A DNA stretch of 64,000 bases from contig DFLU01000010.1 of NCBI GenBank assembly GCA_002375495.1, positions 62,001 to 126,000 of the forward strand, given 5' to 3'. Positions 33,827 to 41,147 of this stretch are shown in pieces. The translations under genes and the position numbers were made by a program. Under the pieces are notes generated by a model, which did no database searches, had not been told where the DNA came from, and worked only from the letters and a program-made list of their open reading frames with translations. Each line of letters opens with the position of its first letter. Positions within the stretch are counted from its first letter, which is position 1. Origin of the DNA: Flavobacteriaceae bacterium UBA3611. Its GTDB lineage: Bacteria; Bacteroidota; Bacteroidia; Flavobacteriales; Flavobacteriaceae.

Positions 33827-34606
33827 ATGATAACATTTTTCAGAAAAGTAAGACAACGCCTCCTGATTGAAAATCGCTTTTCAAAATACCTACTCTACGC
33901 CATAGGCGAAATTATCCTTGTGGTTATTGGGATATTAATTGCGTTACAGATAAATAACTGGAATGAAGCCCGTAAAAATAACATGACTGAAAGTGACTAC
34001 TATTGTAGACTGCTGGAAGATTTTGAATTGGACCGTCAGAATATAAAACGTCTATCTGACGAGTCAGATTACAAAATTAGTAAGAGTAAGGAGCTACTAC
34101 TGGAATTGCCGAAAAAAGAAAAATCAAAAGGATATCTTATTGATAATTACATACAAGCATTGCGCACCAACGCTTTTGTACCCAGTAAAGTAACTATATT
34201 AGATATCACTTCTTCTGGTAAATTAAACCTAATCAAGAACGATTCTTTAAAACAAATACTGATTCGGTATTATGCCGAATTGGATAATCTCATTTATCAA
34301 CTTGATTTAAATCGAAATCACAGTATTGAAAGGGCATTTGCCTACGAAGATGACAATCAAGTGGGATTTCAGTATGCAGATTATGCCAAAGCATCATTAG
34401 GGGAAGAAATCATCGCAACACTGCCCGAAGATAATTGGCACTTAAACGAAAATTCCAAGGTTTATAAACAATTCCAGAATGACCTTGTCTTTTTCGTTCT
34501 GATGAGTAATAGAGAATTACAACATTTTGAAAATATCTTAAAAGAAATGCAGCCTGTTTATAACCAGTTAACGAAACTCTGTAGCAAAGATGATAAAACC
34601 CTTTGA
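33827..34606 (+). CDS. DUF6090 family protein (unit 6)
   Basis: 259 aa, with a variant start MITFFRKVRQRLLIENRFSK. The central motif is LDITSSGKLNLIKNDSLKQI, of the SGKL group like units 3, 8, 9 and 10. The outer part ends in a Lys-rich tail (KLCSKDDKTL). It is followed after 46 nt by the AtoE-type transporter, so the transporter is flanked by DUF6090 genes. Confidence 0.86.
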   Translation: MITFFRKVRQRLLIENRFSKYLLYAIGEIILVVIGILIALQINNWNEARKNNMTESDYYCRLLEDFELDRQNIKRLSDESDYKISKSKELLLELPKKEKSKGYLIDNYIQALRTNAFVPSKVTILDITSSGKLNLIKNDSLKQILIRYYAELDNLIYQLDLNRNHSIERAFAYEDDNQVGFQYADYAKASLGEEIIATLPEDNWHLNENSKVYKQFQNDLVFFVLMSNRELQHFENILKEMQPVYNQLTKLCSKDDKTL

Positions 34607-34652
34607 TTTATAGCTTTTCAAGCTTTTTAACAACCATAGAAACTAACTAATT

Positions 34653-36050
34653 ATGCTAGCTAAATTCGGAGAAACATCAACAAGATTATTTGAGAAATAC
34701 ATGCCAAATGCATTTGTGTTCGCTATGCTTCTCACCATTATTACCGGACTCATTGCTTTTGTTTGGCTAGGAGCCAAACCAATGGAGATTGTTACGGGAT
34801 GGTACGATGGGTTTTATTCGCTGTTAGAATTTGGGATGCAGATTGTATTAATTATTATTACAGGCTTTGCCATAGCACTTTCTCCGCTTGTGAATAATGG
34901 CATTGACAAATTGACCAACTACCTCAAAACACCGAGACAGGTATACGTTATAGTAGTATTGGCAGGTACACTGTTATCGCTTATCAGTTTTGGATGGATT
35001 GTTATTACCTGTGTTTTGGCGAGAGAATTGGCCATTCGTATTAAGGGTGTGAATTATCCGTTTTTAGTAGCCTGTGTTTATTTTAGTGGTGGAAGTTGGG
35101 TGTCTGGTCTCTCGAGTTCTATACCACTGTTATTGGGCACAGAAAACAATTATCTCATTGAAGCAGGAATCTTAACAGAAATTATTCCGAGTGCATTTAC
35201 GCTGGGATCTACCTTAAACATTGCGATGATGCTACTCTATGTTGTATGTGCACCTTTAATGCTTTTTATTCTAATTCCGAAAACAAAAAGTATCAAACAG
35301 TTAGATGATATGTTAGTAGATAAAACAGCCAAAAATGAACCTTCCATACAAGATGAAGCGTATAGCCTGAACTTATCTTATAAATCGGTTTCTGATACCT
35401 TGAATAATGGTATTGTACTTCAAATTTGCATCGTATTAATGGGATTAAGTTATATTATCTATCATTTTTACACCAACGGATTTCAGTTGAATTTCAATAT
35501 CATGATTTTCATTTTCCTGATCGTTGGACTGGCATTACATAAAACACCCATGAGGTACGTAATTGCCATGAAACGTTCTAGTAGTAATGTGTCAGGGATT
35601 TTATATCAGTATCCTTTTTACGCAGGTATCATGGGCATCATGCTCTATACAGGCTTGGGAGAAAAATTGGCCGAAATCATTGCCTCTGTCGCCACTATAG
35701 AAACCTACCCTTTTTTCGCCTACGTAACAGGCGGCGTAATGAATTTTGCCATACCATCTGCCGGCGGTGAATTTGCAGTGGTAGGCCCTAGTATTATTAA
35801 TGCCGTTAAAGAGATTGGTGAAGGCTTGCCCGCAAACGAGGTTTCGGCAATGATATCTAGAGCTTCATTGTCTATTGCCTATGGAGAAAGTCTTTCTAAT
35901 GTACTTCAGCCATTTTATTTATTATTGGTATTTCCCATCATGGGTTCAGGTATTAAAATACAAGCACGGGACGTCATGGGCTATTTGGTGCTCCCTTTTA
36001 TCATATTTTTTGTCATCCAGTCTATATTAGTCATGTGGATTCCATTATAG
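34653..36050 (+). CDS. AtoE-type short-chain fatty acid transporter family protein
   Basis: 465 aa with 10-12 hydrophobic segments. It belongs to the AtoE (short-chain fatty acid uptake, TIGR00366-type) family: FGETSTRLFEKYMPNAFVFAM at the start (given as FGETSTRLFEKYMPN), SLISFGWIVITCVLARELA, and the C-terminal NFAIPSAGGEFAVVGPSI motif with two conserved Gly residues. It should import acetoacetate or short-chain fatty acids. It sits among DUF6090 genes, with a 46-nt gap before it and a 42-nt gap after. Its role could link to the fad operon at 16296-22429. Confidence 0.88.
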   Translation: MLAKFGETSTRLFEKYMPNAFVFAMLLTIITGLIAFVWLGAKPMEIVTGWYDGFYSLLEFGMQIVLIIITGFAIALSPLVNNGIDKLTNYLKTPRQVYVIVVLAGTLLSLISFGWIVITCVLARELAIRIKGVNYPFLVACVYFSGGSWVSGLSSSIPLLLGTENNYLIEAGILTEIIPSAFTLGSTLNIAMMLLYVVCAPLMLFILIPKTKSIKQLDDMLVDKTAKNEPSIQDEAYSLNLSYKSVSDTLNNGIVLQICIVLMGLSYIIYHFYTNGFQLNFNIMIFIFLIVGLALHKTPMRYVIAMKRSSSNVSGILYQYPFYAGIMGIMLYTGLGEKLAEIIASVATIETYPFFAYVTGGVMNFAIPSAGGEFAVVGPSIINAVKEIGEGLPANEVSAMISRASLSIAYGESLSNVLQPFYLLLVFPIMGSGIKIQARDVMGYLVLPFIIFFVIQSILVMWIPL

Positions 36051-36092
36051 AAAAAAAACTAGTGAATATAAAAAAGTGAAAAGATCAATTCA

Positions 36093-36857
36093 ATGATAAA
36101 ATTCTTCCGAAAAATCCGTCAACGATTAGTTATCGAGAATCGCTTCTCTAAGTACGTTCTATATGCCATCGGTGAAATCATCCTTGTGGTCATTGGTATT
36201 CTGATTGCACTCCAAATTAATAATTGGAATGAAAACAGACTATCTTCTAAGTTTGAATTACAAATGCTGACTTCATTAAAAGAAGGACTTACGACAGACC
36301 TAGCAGATATTGATTTCAACATAAAGTACACAACAAGAGGGATTGCAAAAACCGATACGATATTTAAATATCTGCGAACGGAGCAACCAAGGGATCTAGA
36401 TACGATAGCAAGATGGTTTAGTGATGCAATGACGCCCACTAGATTTCAATACAGCACAAGTGCTTTTGAAACACTTAAATCGAAAGGAATAACGTTAATT
36501 TCAAACAATGAATTGCGCAAGAAGATAATCGATGTATACGATGCGGAGTATAATTTTTTTCTAGCACAACAGGAAATGCACCTTCTAGAGATTGAGCGTG
36601 GGTATACTACAGTACTTGCTACCCGTTTTGAAGACTCATATAATTACGATACGCAAAGTCCCGGATTTCCAGGTAGTTTACGTCCGCTAAATTTTTTGGC
36701 ACTAAAATATGACCAAGAGTTTTTATACTTTTTTAAATCTTTAAAAAACAGATCGTTGTTGTTGATTAAATTTCACTACGCTAAACTACGTGCTAAAGTA
36801 GTAGACCTGATTGCAGATATTGAACAAGAAATTAGTAAAAGTAGAATGTATGATTAA
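36093..36857 (+). CDS. DUF6090 family protein (unit 7)
   Basis: 254 aa. Standard anchor (VIENRFSKYVLYAIGEIIL). The central motif is TSAFETLKSKGITLISNNEL, placing it with units 1, 5 and 11. It begins 42 nt after the transporter. The stop overlaps the ATG of unit 8 by 8 nt, as at the unit 1/2 junction. Confidence 0.86.
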   Translation: MIKFFRKIRQRLVIENRFSKYVLYAIGEIILVVIGILIALQINNWNENRLSSKFELQMLTSLKEGLTTDLADIDFNIKYTTRGIAKTDTIFKYLRTEQPRDLDTIARWFSDAMTPTRFQYSTSAFETLKSKGITLISNNELRKKIIDVYDAEYNFFLAQQEMHLLEIERGYTTVLATRFEDSYNYDTQSPGFPGSLRPLNFLALKYDQEFLYFFKSLKNRSLLLIKFHYAKLRAKVVDLIADIEQEISKSRMYD

Positions 36858-37635
36858 ATTCTTTAGACATATTCGTCAGCGACTCATAGCTGACAACCGT
36901 TTCAGTAAATATTTACTCTATGCAATAGGCGAAATCATTCTTGTGGTCATTGGTATTCTAATTGCGCTCCAAATTAATAATTGGAATGAAGAGAGAAAAG
37001 AACGCTTTACTGAACAAAAAATATTAAAACAGTTACAAAAAGAATACACTCAAAACTTAAAACAACTTGATGAGAAGATTTTAATGCGTAATAAAATGAC
37101 TCAAGCGAGTAACGCATTGCTAGATTATATTGATAATCCCAAAGATTTAGAAAACGATTCACTTCTATATTATTTATTTAGATTATCCCAAGACCCCACT
37201 TTTGATCCCATTGAGAATGATATCATGACTACAGGTAAGTTAAGACTTATCACCAACGATAGTATTTCTGAAATGCTTTCAAATTGGACATCAGATGTTA
37301 ACCAAGTACAAGAGATTGAAGACAATTGGCAATTGTTCCGCAATCAAAATTACCAACCGTTGTTACTTAAAGAAAAATTAATTCGAAATGTCGGAGCTTA
37401 TATATTAAATAGTGGTTATTCGCCTGAACATGCGTTGGATAAGGATGATACTATTTCATATCGTATTAAAAAAAACAAAATCGATTTGCCTTCAGTAATA
37501 TTAGAAAATGCAACAGAAATTGAAGGAGTTGCAAGTACATGTATTATCTATAATAATGTCACCAACGTGCAGGCCTATGCACTAAGAAAACGGATTGTCA
37601 GATTATTAAAATTAATTCAAAAAGAATTGTCATGA
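36850..37635 (+). CDS. DUF6090 family protein (unit 8)
   Basis: 261 aa from the ATG at 36850; an upstream in-frame start at 36811 is inside unit 7 and is rejected. The anchor reads ADNRFSKYLLYAIGEIILVV. The central motif NDIMTTGKLRLITNDSISEM is of the GKL group. Its first ~60 bases match unit 9 nearly exactly (44 identical nt from catattcgtc), although the two proteins differ downstream, which supports a recombination junction there. Confidence 0.86.
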   Translation: MIKFFRHIRQRLIADNRFSKYLLYAIGEIILVVIGILIALQINNWNEERKERFTEQKILKQLQKEYTQNLKQLDEKILMRNKMTQASNALLDYIDNPKDLENDSLLYYLFRLSQDPTFDPIENDIMTTGKLRLITNDSISEMLSNWTSDVNQVQEIEDNWQLFRNQNYQPLLLKEKLIRNVGAYILNSGYSPEHALDKDDTISYRIKKNKIDLPSVILENATEIEGVASTCIIYNNVTNVQAYALRKRIVRLLKLIQKELS

Positions 37636-38441
37636 TTAAATTTTTCCGCCATATTCGTCAGCGACTCATAGCTGACAACCGTTTCAGTAAATACCTGCTT
37701 TACGCTATTGGTGAAATCATCTTGGTAGTGATTGGTATTTTAATAGCACTGCAGATTAATAATTGGAATGAGCATAAAAAAAATGCGCAACAAGAACAAC
37801 TCATACTAACGCAGTTATTGGCAGAATATGAAAGTAATCTGCAGCAAATAGAAAGTAAAATTAGCCTAAGAAATGATGTTGTTAAATCGTGTATTACCCT
37901 TCTAAACTATATCCATAAACGTCCTCAAAACATCACTACAGATAGCGTAGACTATCACCTTTCACGGGCAACAATGAGACCTACCTTTGACCCACAGCTC
38001 GGCGTAAGTAATGAATTGATAAATGCGGGTAAACTTTATTTAATAGATAACACCACCTTACGGAACAGAATATCTTCATATTCGAGTTTTTTAAAGGAGT
38101 TGAATGAAGAAGAATTGAATATTTTCAGATTCACTGAAGAGGAATTTTATGCATTCTTAATTGATCAATATCAAATTGGTGGTTTTACGACTCAGTTTTT
38201 ATTCGATGAAGAATTGAGGTCTAGATTCACCATTGGTGAAAGCCTTAGTGATTTTTCCGGATTAAAAAATTTAGTGCCGAAAGCTAATTTCGAAAATCTT
38301 TTAAATCATCCCAACTTCGAAGATCATATCACTCGATTACTTGGTATGACACCTTATACAAATGAACAGTCTATTGGTGTTAGAAATAAAACCCAAGAAA
38401 TAATAGATTTAATTACTTCAGAAACAGCTGAAAACCAATGA
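37632..38441 (+). CDS. DUF6090 family protein (unit 9; mosaic of units 8 and 3)
   Basis: 269 aa. From codon ~22 to the stop it is nearly identical to unit 3 (31506-32315) at DNA level. Before that, its bases match unit 8 (ATAGCTGACAACCGTTTCAG and flanks). The crossover lies at about 37690-37695, in the conserved anchor. The similarity to the unit 3 locus continues past the stop into the first ~20 codons of the next unit. So a block moved from anchor to anchor. Confidence 0.9.
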   Translation: MIKFFRHIRQRLIADNRFSKYLLYAIGEIILVVIGILIALQINNWNEHKKNAQQEQLILTQLLAEYESNLQQIESKISLRNDVVKSCITLLNYIHKRPQNITTDSVDYHLSRATMRPTFDPQLGVSNELINAGKLYLIDNTTLRNRISSYSSFLKELNEEELNIFRFTEEEFYAFLIDQYQIGGFTTQFLFDEELRSRFTIGESLSDFSGLKNLVPKANFENLLNHPNFEDHITRLLGMTPYTNEQSIGVRNKTQEIIDLITSETAENQ

Positions 38442-39184
38442 TAAAGTTTTTTAGACATATCCGTAAACGATTAATCGGTGAGAATCGATTCTCAAAGTAC
38501 CTGCTCTATGCCATTGGCGAAATCATTCTTGTGGTTATTGGAATATTGATTGCGCTTCAGATTAATAATTGGAATAACAATGAACTAAATAAGAAGGAGG
38601 AAGCCTTGATTTTAAAGAATTTAAATTTTGAGTTCAATAAAAATAAGAAGGACCTGCAGATTATTAAGAATAACTATCAACGCCTTATTGGGGCAACAAA
38701 GCAATTATTAGATTTAATTGGTGAAGAAAATATCATTTTACAAGAGCACAATACAGACAGCCTAATATCAGAAAGTATAAACTATTTAGATTACAGACCT
38801 ACAGAAAACGTGCTGTCTGACTTGATTTCTTCCGGAAACCTGAAACTCATTTCTTCAGACTCGTTGCGGTTGCATTTGTTTCAGTGGTCTAGCTTTATAA
38901 ATGAGAAAGAAGAAGCTTGGGAGACCTTAGATGATTTCTCGCAGAATATGATGATGCCATACCTCACCAAGAATGCATCGCTTAAAAACATAGACAGTTA
39001 CGGATTTTTAGATTGGAAACAAGGTTCTAAGTTACAAACTGAAACAAAAGGAATGTTCTTAGATATTGAGTTTGAAAATAATCTCGATAACCACGCCTGG
39101 AGTTTAACAAATTATCTTCTGGCATTGGATAACCTTGAGACCACTATTAACAGCATTATAACTCAAACCTCAAAATACAGATAG
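38438..39184 (+). CDS. DUF6090 family protein (unit 10)
   Basis: 248 aa. The anchor reads GENRFSKYLLYAIGEIIL, with the variant start FRHIRKRLIGEN. The central motif is LSDLISSGNLKLISSDSLRL, close to the GKL group. It is rich in Trp (FQWSSFINEKEEAWET). It starts in a 4-nt overlap with unit 9. Its first codons resemble unit 4, as expected if unit 9 was copied with its downstream flank. Confidence 0.86.
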   Translation: MIKFFRHIRKRLIGENRFSKYLLYAIGEIILVVIGILIALQINNWNNNELNKKEEALILKNLNFEFNKNKKDLQIIKNNYQRLIGATKQLLDLIGEENIILQEHNTDSLISESINYLDYRPTENVLSDLISSGNLKLISSDSLRLHLFQWSSFINEKEEAWETLDDFSQNMMMPYLTKNASLKNIDSYGFLDWKQGSKLQTETKGMFLDIEFENNLDNHAWSLTNYLLALDNLETTINSIITQTSKYR

Positions 39185-39191
39185 TAAGGGT

Positions 39192-39920
39192 ATGATAAAA
39201 TTCTTTAGACATTTCCGGCAACGTTTTGTTTCCGAAGGGAAAACCAAAAAATATATACTCTACGCCATAGGTGAAATTGTCCTAGTGGTCATAGGTATTC
39301 TCATTGCACTCCAAATTAATAATTGGAATGAAGAGAAAGCGCTATCTGAAACGGAATTGAATATACTGAATGTCATGTTGAAGAACATTCAGTCAGATTT
39401 GGGTGACATGGAATTTAATGTTACGTTTTACAATATAAGATTAAAGGCAAATCAAACAGTCCTCCAAGCATTGAAAGATCCCGATAATGTGCCGGATACC
39501 CTTGCTTATACCTATGCAAATTTAGGCTCTAACCCTTATTTTATTGAAAGTACCTCTGCTTTTGATAATCTAAAATCAATTGGTTTTGAAATCATTCAAA
39601 ATGAAAGCCTGCGAGAAGAAATCATGCAGTTGTACGGAATTAAATATCAGTGGATGGGTGAATTGGAAGATGACCACGGAAAATTTTATGCCAATAAGCT
39701 TGAACCATTATTACTGGAAAACTTCGAAACTGCAGTTCCGTTTGAAAGCGCAGCTCCCGTGGTTGAATTACAAGAATTAGCAAAAAACCATGTTTTTAAA
39801 GAAGCCTTGCGATATAATTCGGCGTGGACATTTTATATTCTAGGGAGGTATCAAGAAGCCACAGAAGCAGCAGAATCATTGAAAAAGAATATTCAAGCAG
39901 AAATAGATAAACGACAATGA
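39192..39920 (+). CDS. DUF6090 family protein (unit 11)
   Basis: 242 aa. Its N-terminus is slightly off the set: RHFRQRFVSEGKTKKYILYA, with the anchor GEIVLVVIGILIALQ. The central motif TSAFDNLKSIGFEIIQNESL groups it with units 1, 5 and 7. It lies 7 nt after unit 10 and closes the intact series. A truncated copy starts 1 nt after its stop. Confidence 0.86.
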   Translation: MIKFFRHFRQRFVSEGKTKKYILYAIGEIVLVVIGILIALQINNWNEEKALSETELNILNVMLKNIQSDLGDMEFNVTFYNIRLKANQTVLQALKDPDNVPDTLAYTYANLGSNPYFIESTSAFDNLKSIGFEIIQNESLREEIMQLYGIKYQWMGELEDDHGKFYANKLEPLLLENFETAVPFESAAPVVELQELAKNHVFKEALRYNSAWTFYILGRYQEATEAAESLKKNIQAEIDKRQ

Positions 39921-39921
39921 T

Positions 39922-39990
39922 ATGATGATTAAATTCTTCTGCAATATTCGTCAACGCTAGTTATCTGACAAATTTTACTCCTTGTAAATT
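39922..39990 (+). pseudogene. 5' remnant of a DUF6090 gene (unit 12)
   Basis: MMIKFFCNIRQR runs into TAG (39958-39960). The following bases still resemble the anchor start (LSDKFYSL against LSESKFSRYLL) before similarity is lost near 39990. Only the family's conserved 5' end has survived, right after unit 11. The region from 39991 to 40074 shows nothing I can name. Confidence 0.75.
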
Positions 39991-40074
39991 TTGACGAACG
40001 CAGGCAACAAACCCAAATATACTATTTTCTGTTACCTTGTGGCAAATACTAGTAGTTTCCTGAATTTAAAACTT

Positions 40075-40239
40075 TCAGCGAGCTGCCATCATATTCCAAG
40101 CTTCTCGAAAATCGGCAACAAAAATCACCTTTTTGTTAGTCTGGTTGTTGAACCACTTGAGTTGTTTCGGACTCAGGTATTGTGTGGCAGGCTTTCGATT
40201 GTCCAGTGCCGTATCAATTTTAGTACGCTGCGGCGGAGT
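40075..40239 (-). pseudogene. Stranded C-terminal part of the VPGC thioredoxin/MsrA-like gene
   Basis: In frame with the gene at 40240-41043, 54 open codons follow its TAA before a TGA at 40077-40075. They encode TPPQRTKIDTALDNRKPA then TQYLSPKQLKWF, a plausible conserved tail. This suggests that the TAA at 40242-40240 is a nonsense mutation. From memory, relatives continue past this point with a similar segment. Confidence 0.6.
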
Positions 40240-41043
40240 TTACCGAATATATTTATAGTTAGAATGTTGTAGATAATAATCTTCGTCTTTTGCCGATACC
40301 CGATAGGAATTATCTTTTTTTATGGGTGCCATTTTATGCTGTTTGGCAAAACTTGTAAGTGTTTTGTCATTCGTAATTTCGGGATTGTAGGTTACTTTTA
40401 CTACTTCACGACCGCCCATAAAACCTGCTTCTGTGTTCAAGACACCTGCAGTACTTCCCAATTGTTTTTCACCAGTCCAAAAGCAATACATACTGTAATA
40501 TGTTTCTTGGGTGGCGCCATATTTTTTTGCTTTTAGTTCTTCACCCAAGAGTGTAATATACTTTGGAATGTCTTTCCCTTGGTTGTTTAAAACTTCGGTT
40601 ATTGCGTTATAAACTGCCAGCGCAGAATAATCGCCAGCAATTCGTTTGGTGAGGTTTTCTCCATTCTTGTTTACAATTCGTACCACAGGATTGTTCCAAG
40701 TGGGTTCATTGTATTTTTTGAGAATCTCGCGATCTTTTCCTCCTTTATTGTTGAAGATGGCCAGTGGGATAAATTCATTTTCGATGGCTTCAACCAGCAG
40801 TGGGTTACTCATTACATTGTGGCCATAATTTCGGCAGGTCATACAACCAGGAACTTCTTGGAAAAGAATAAAGATGGATTTGTTTTGTTTTGCTGAAAGC
40901 GTCACGGCTTGGTCGTAATCGCGATACCAAGATACGGTACCCAGTTCTTCATCTTGGTTTTTAGGATTTGTACGTTCTTGGGCATTAAGTGAAAAGAAAG
41001 TAATACTGAGCAGCATTGTTGTAACAATATGTAGCTTTTTCAT
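40240..41043 (-). CDS. VPGC-type thioredoxin-like / MsrA-like fusion protein (C-terminally truncated)
   Basis: 267 aa from the ATG at 41043 (MKKLHIV); the longer frame to 41112 would precede the signal peptide. After the signal (cleaved near LNAQ) comes a thioredoxin-like domain with VPGCMTC (Cys67, Cys70), typical of the VPGUxT selenoprotein group in a cysteine form. NNPVVRIVN follows. An MsrA-like segment has YCFW (Cys187), TEAGFMGG and VVKVTYNPE. It may repair or sense oxidised periplasmic proteins. The frame continues 54 codons after the TAA, so the original protein was longer. Confidence 0.8.
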   Translation of the reverse strand: MKKLHIVTTMLLSITFFSLNAQERTNPKNQDEELGTVSWYRDYDQAVTLSAKQNKSIFILFQEVPGCMTCRNYGHNVMSNPLLVEAIENEFIPLAIFNNKGGKDREILKKYNEPTWNNPVVRIVNKNGENLTKRIAGDYSALAVYNAITEVLNNQGKDIPKYITLLGEELKAKKYGATQETYYSMYCFWTGEKQLGSTAGVLNTEAGFMGGREVVKVTYNPEITNDKTLTSFAKQHKMAPIKKDNSYRVSAKDEDYYLQHSNYKYIR

Positions 41044-41093
41044 GCGATGTTTGTTTCTTTTTATAGTCGAAACGTTACTACTTTTCTTACACC

Positions 41094-41121
41094 AAAAAAA
41101 GAAGGAGCCCACTGGCTCCTT
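41094..41121 (-). terminator. Intrinsic terminator of the acyl-CoA synthetase gene
   Basis: AAGGAGCC (41102-41109) pairs with GGCTCCTT (41114-41121) around CACT. On the - strand the hairpin is followed by CTTTTTTT (revcomp of 41094-41101). It lies 27 nt after the synthetase stop and upstream of the VPGC gene's start. Confidence 0.85.
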
Positions 41122-41147
41122 ACTGTTTTATAATATGGACGTGTTGC

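Noticed and set aside
22611..39990. Toxin-antitoxin, phage or transposon explanation for the DUF6090 array
   Set aside because: No toxin fold, integrase, transposase, attachment-site repeat or tRNA was seen; the membrane-anchor pattern does not fit.
31506..39990. CRISPR-like array from the regular spacing of repeats
   Set aside because: The repeats are ~145-nt coding segments inside ~0.8-kb genes, and not short direct repeats with spacers.
40240..40242. Selenocysteine readthrough at the VPGC gene stop
   Set aside because: The stop is TAA and not TGA, and the family motif here holds Cys.
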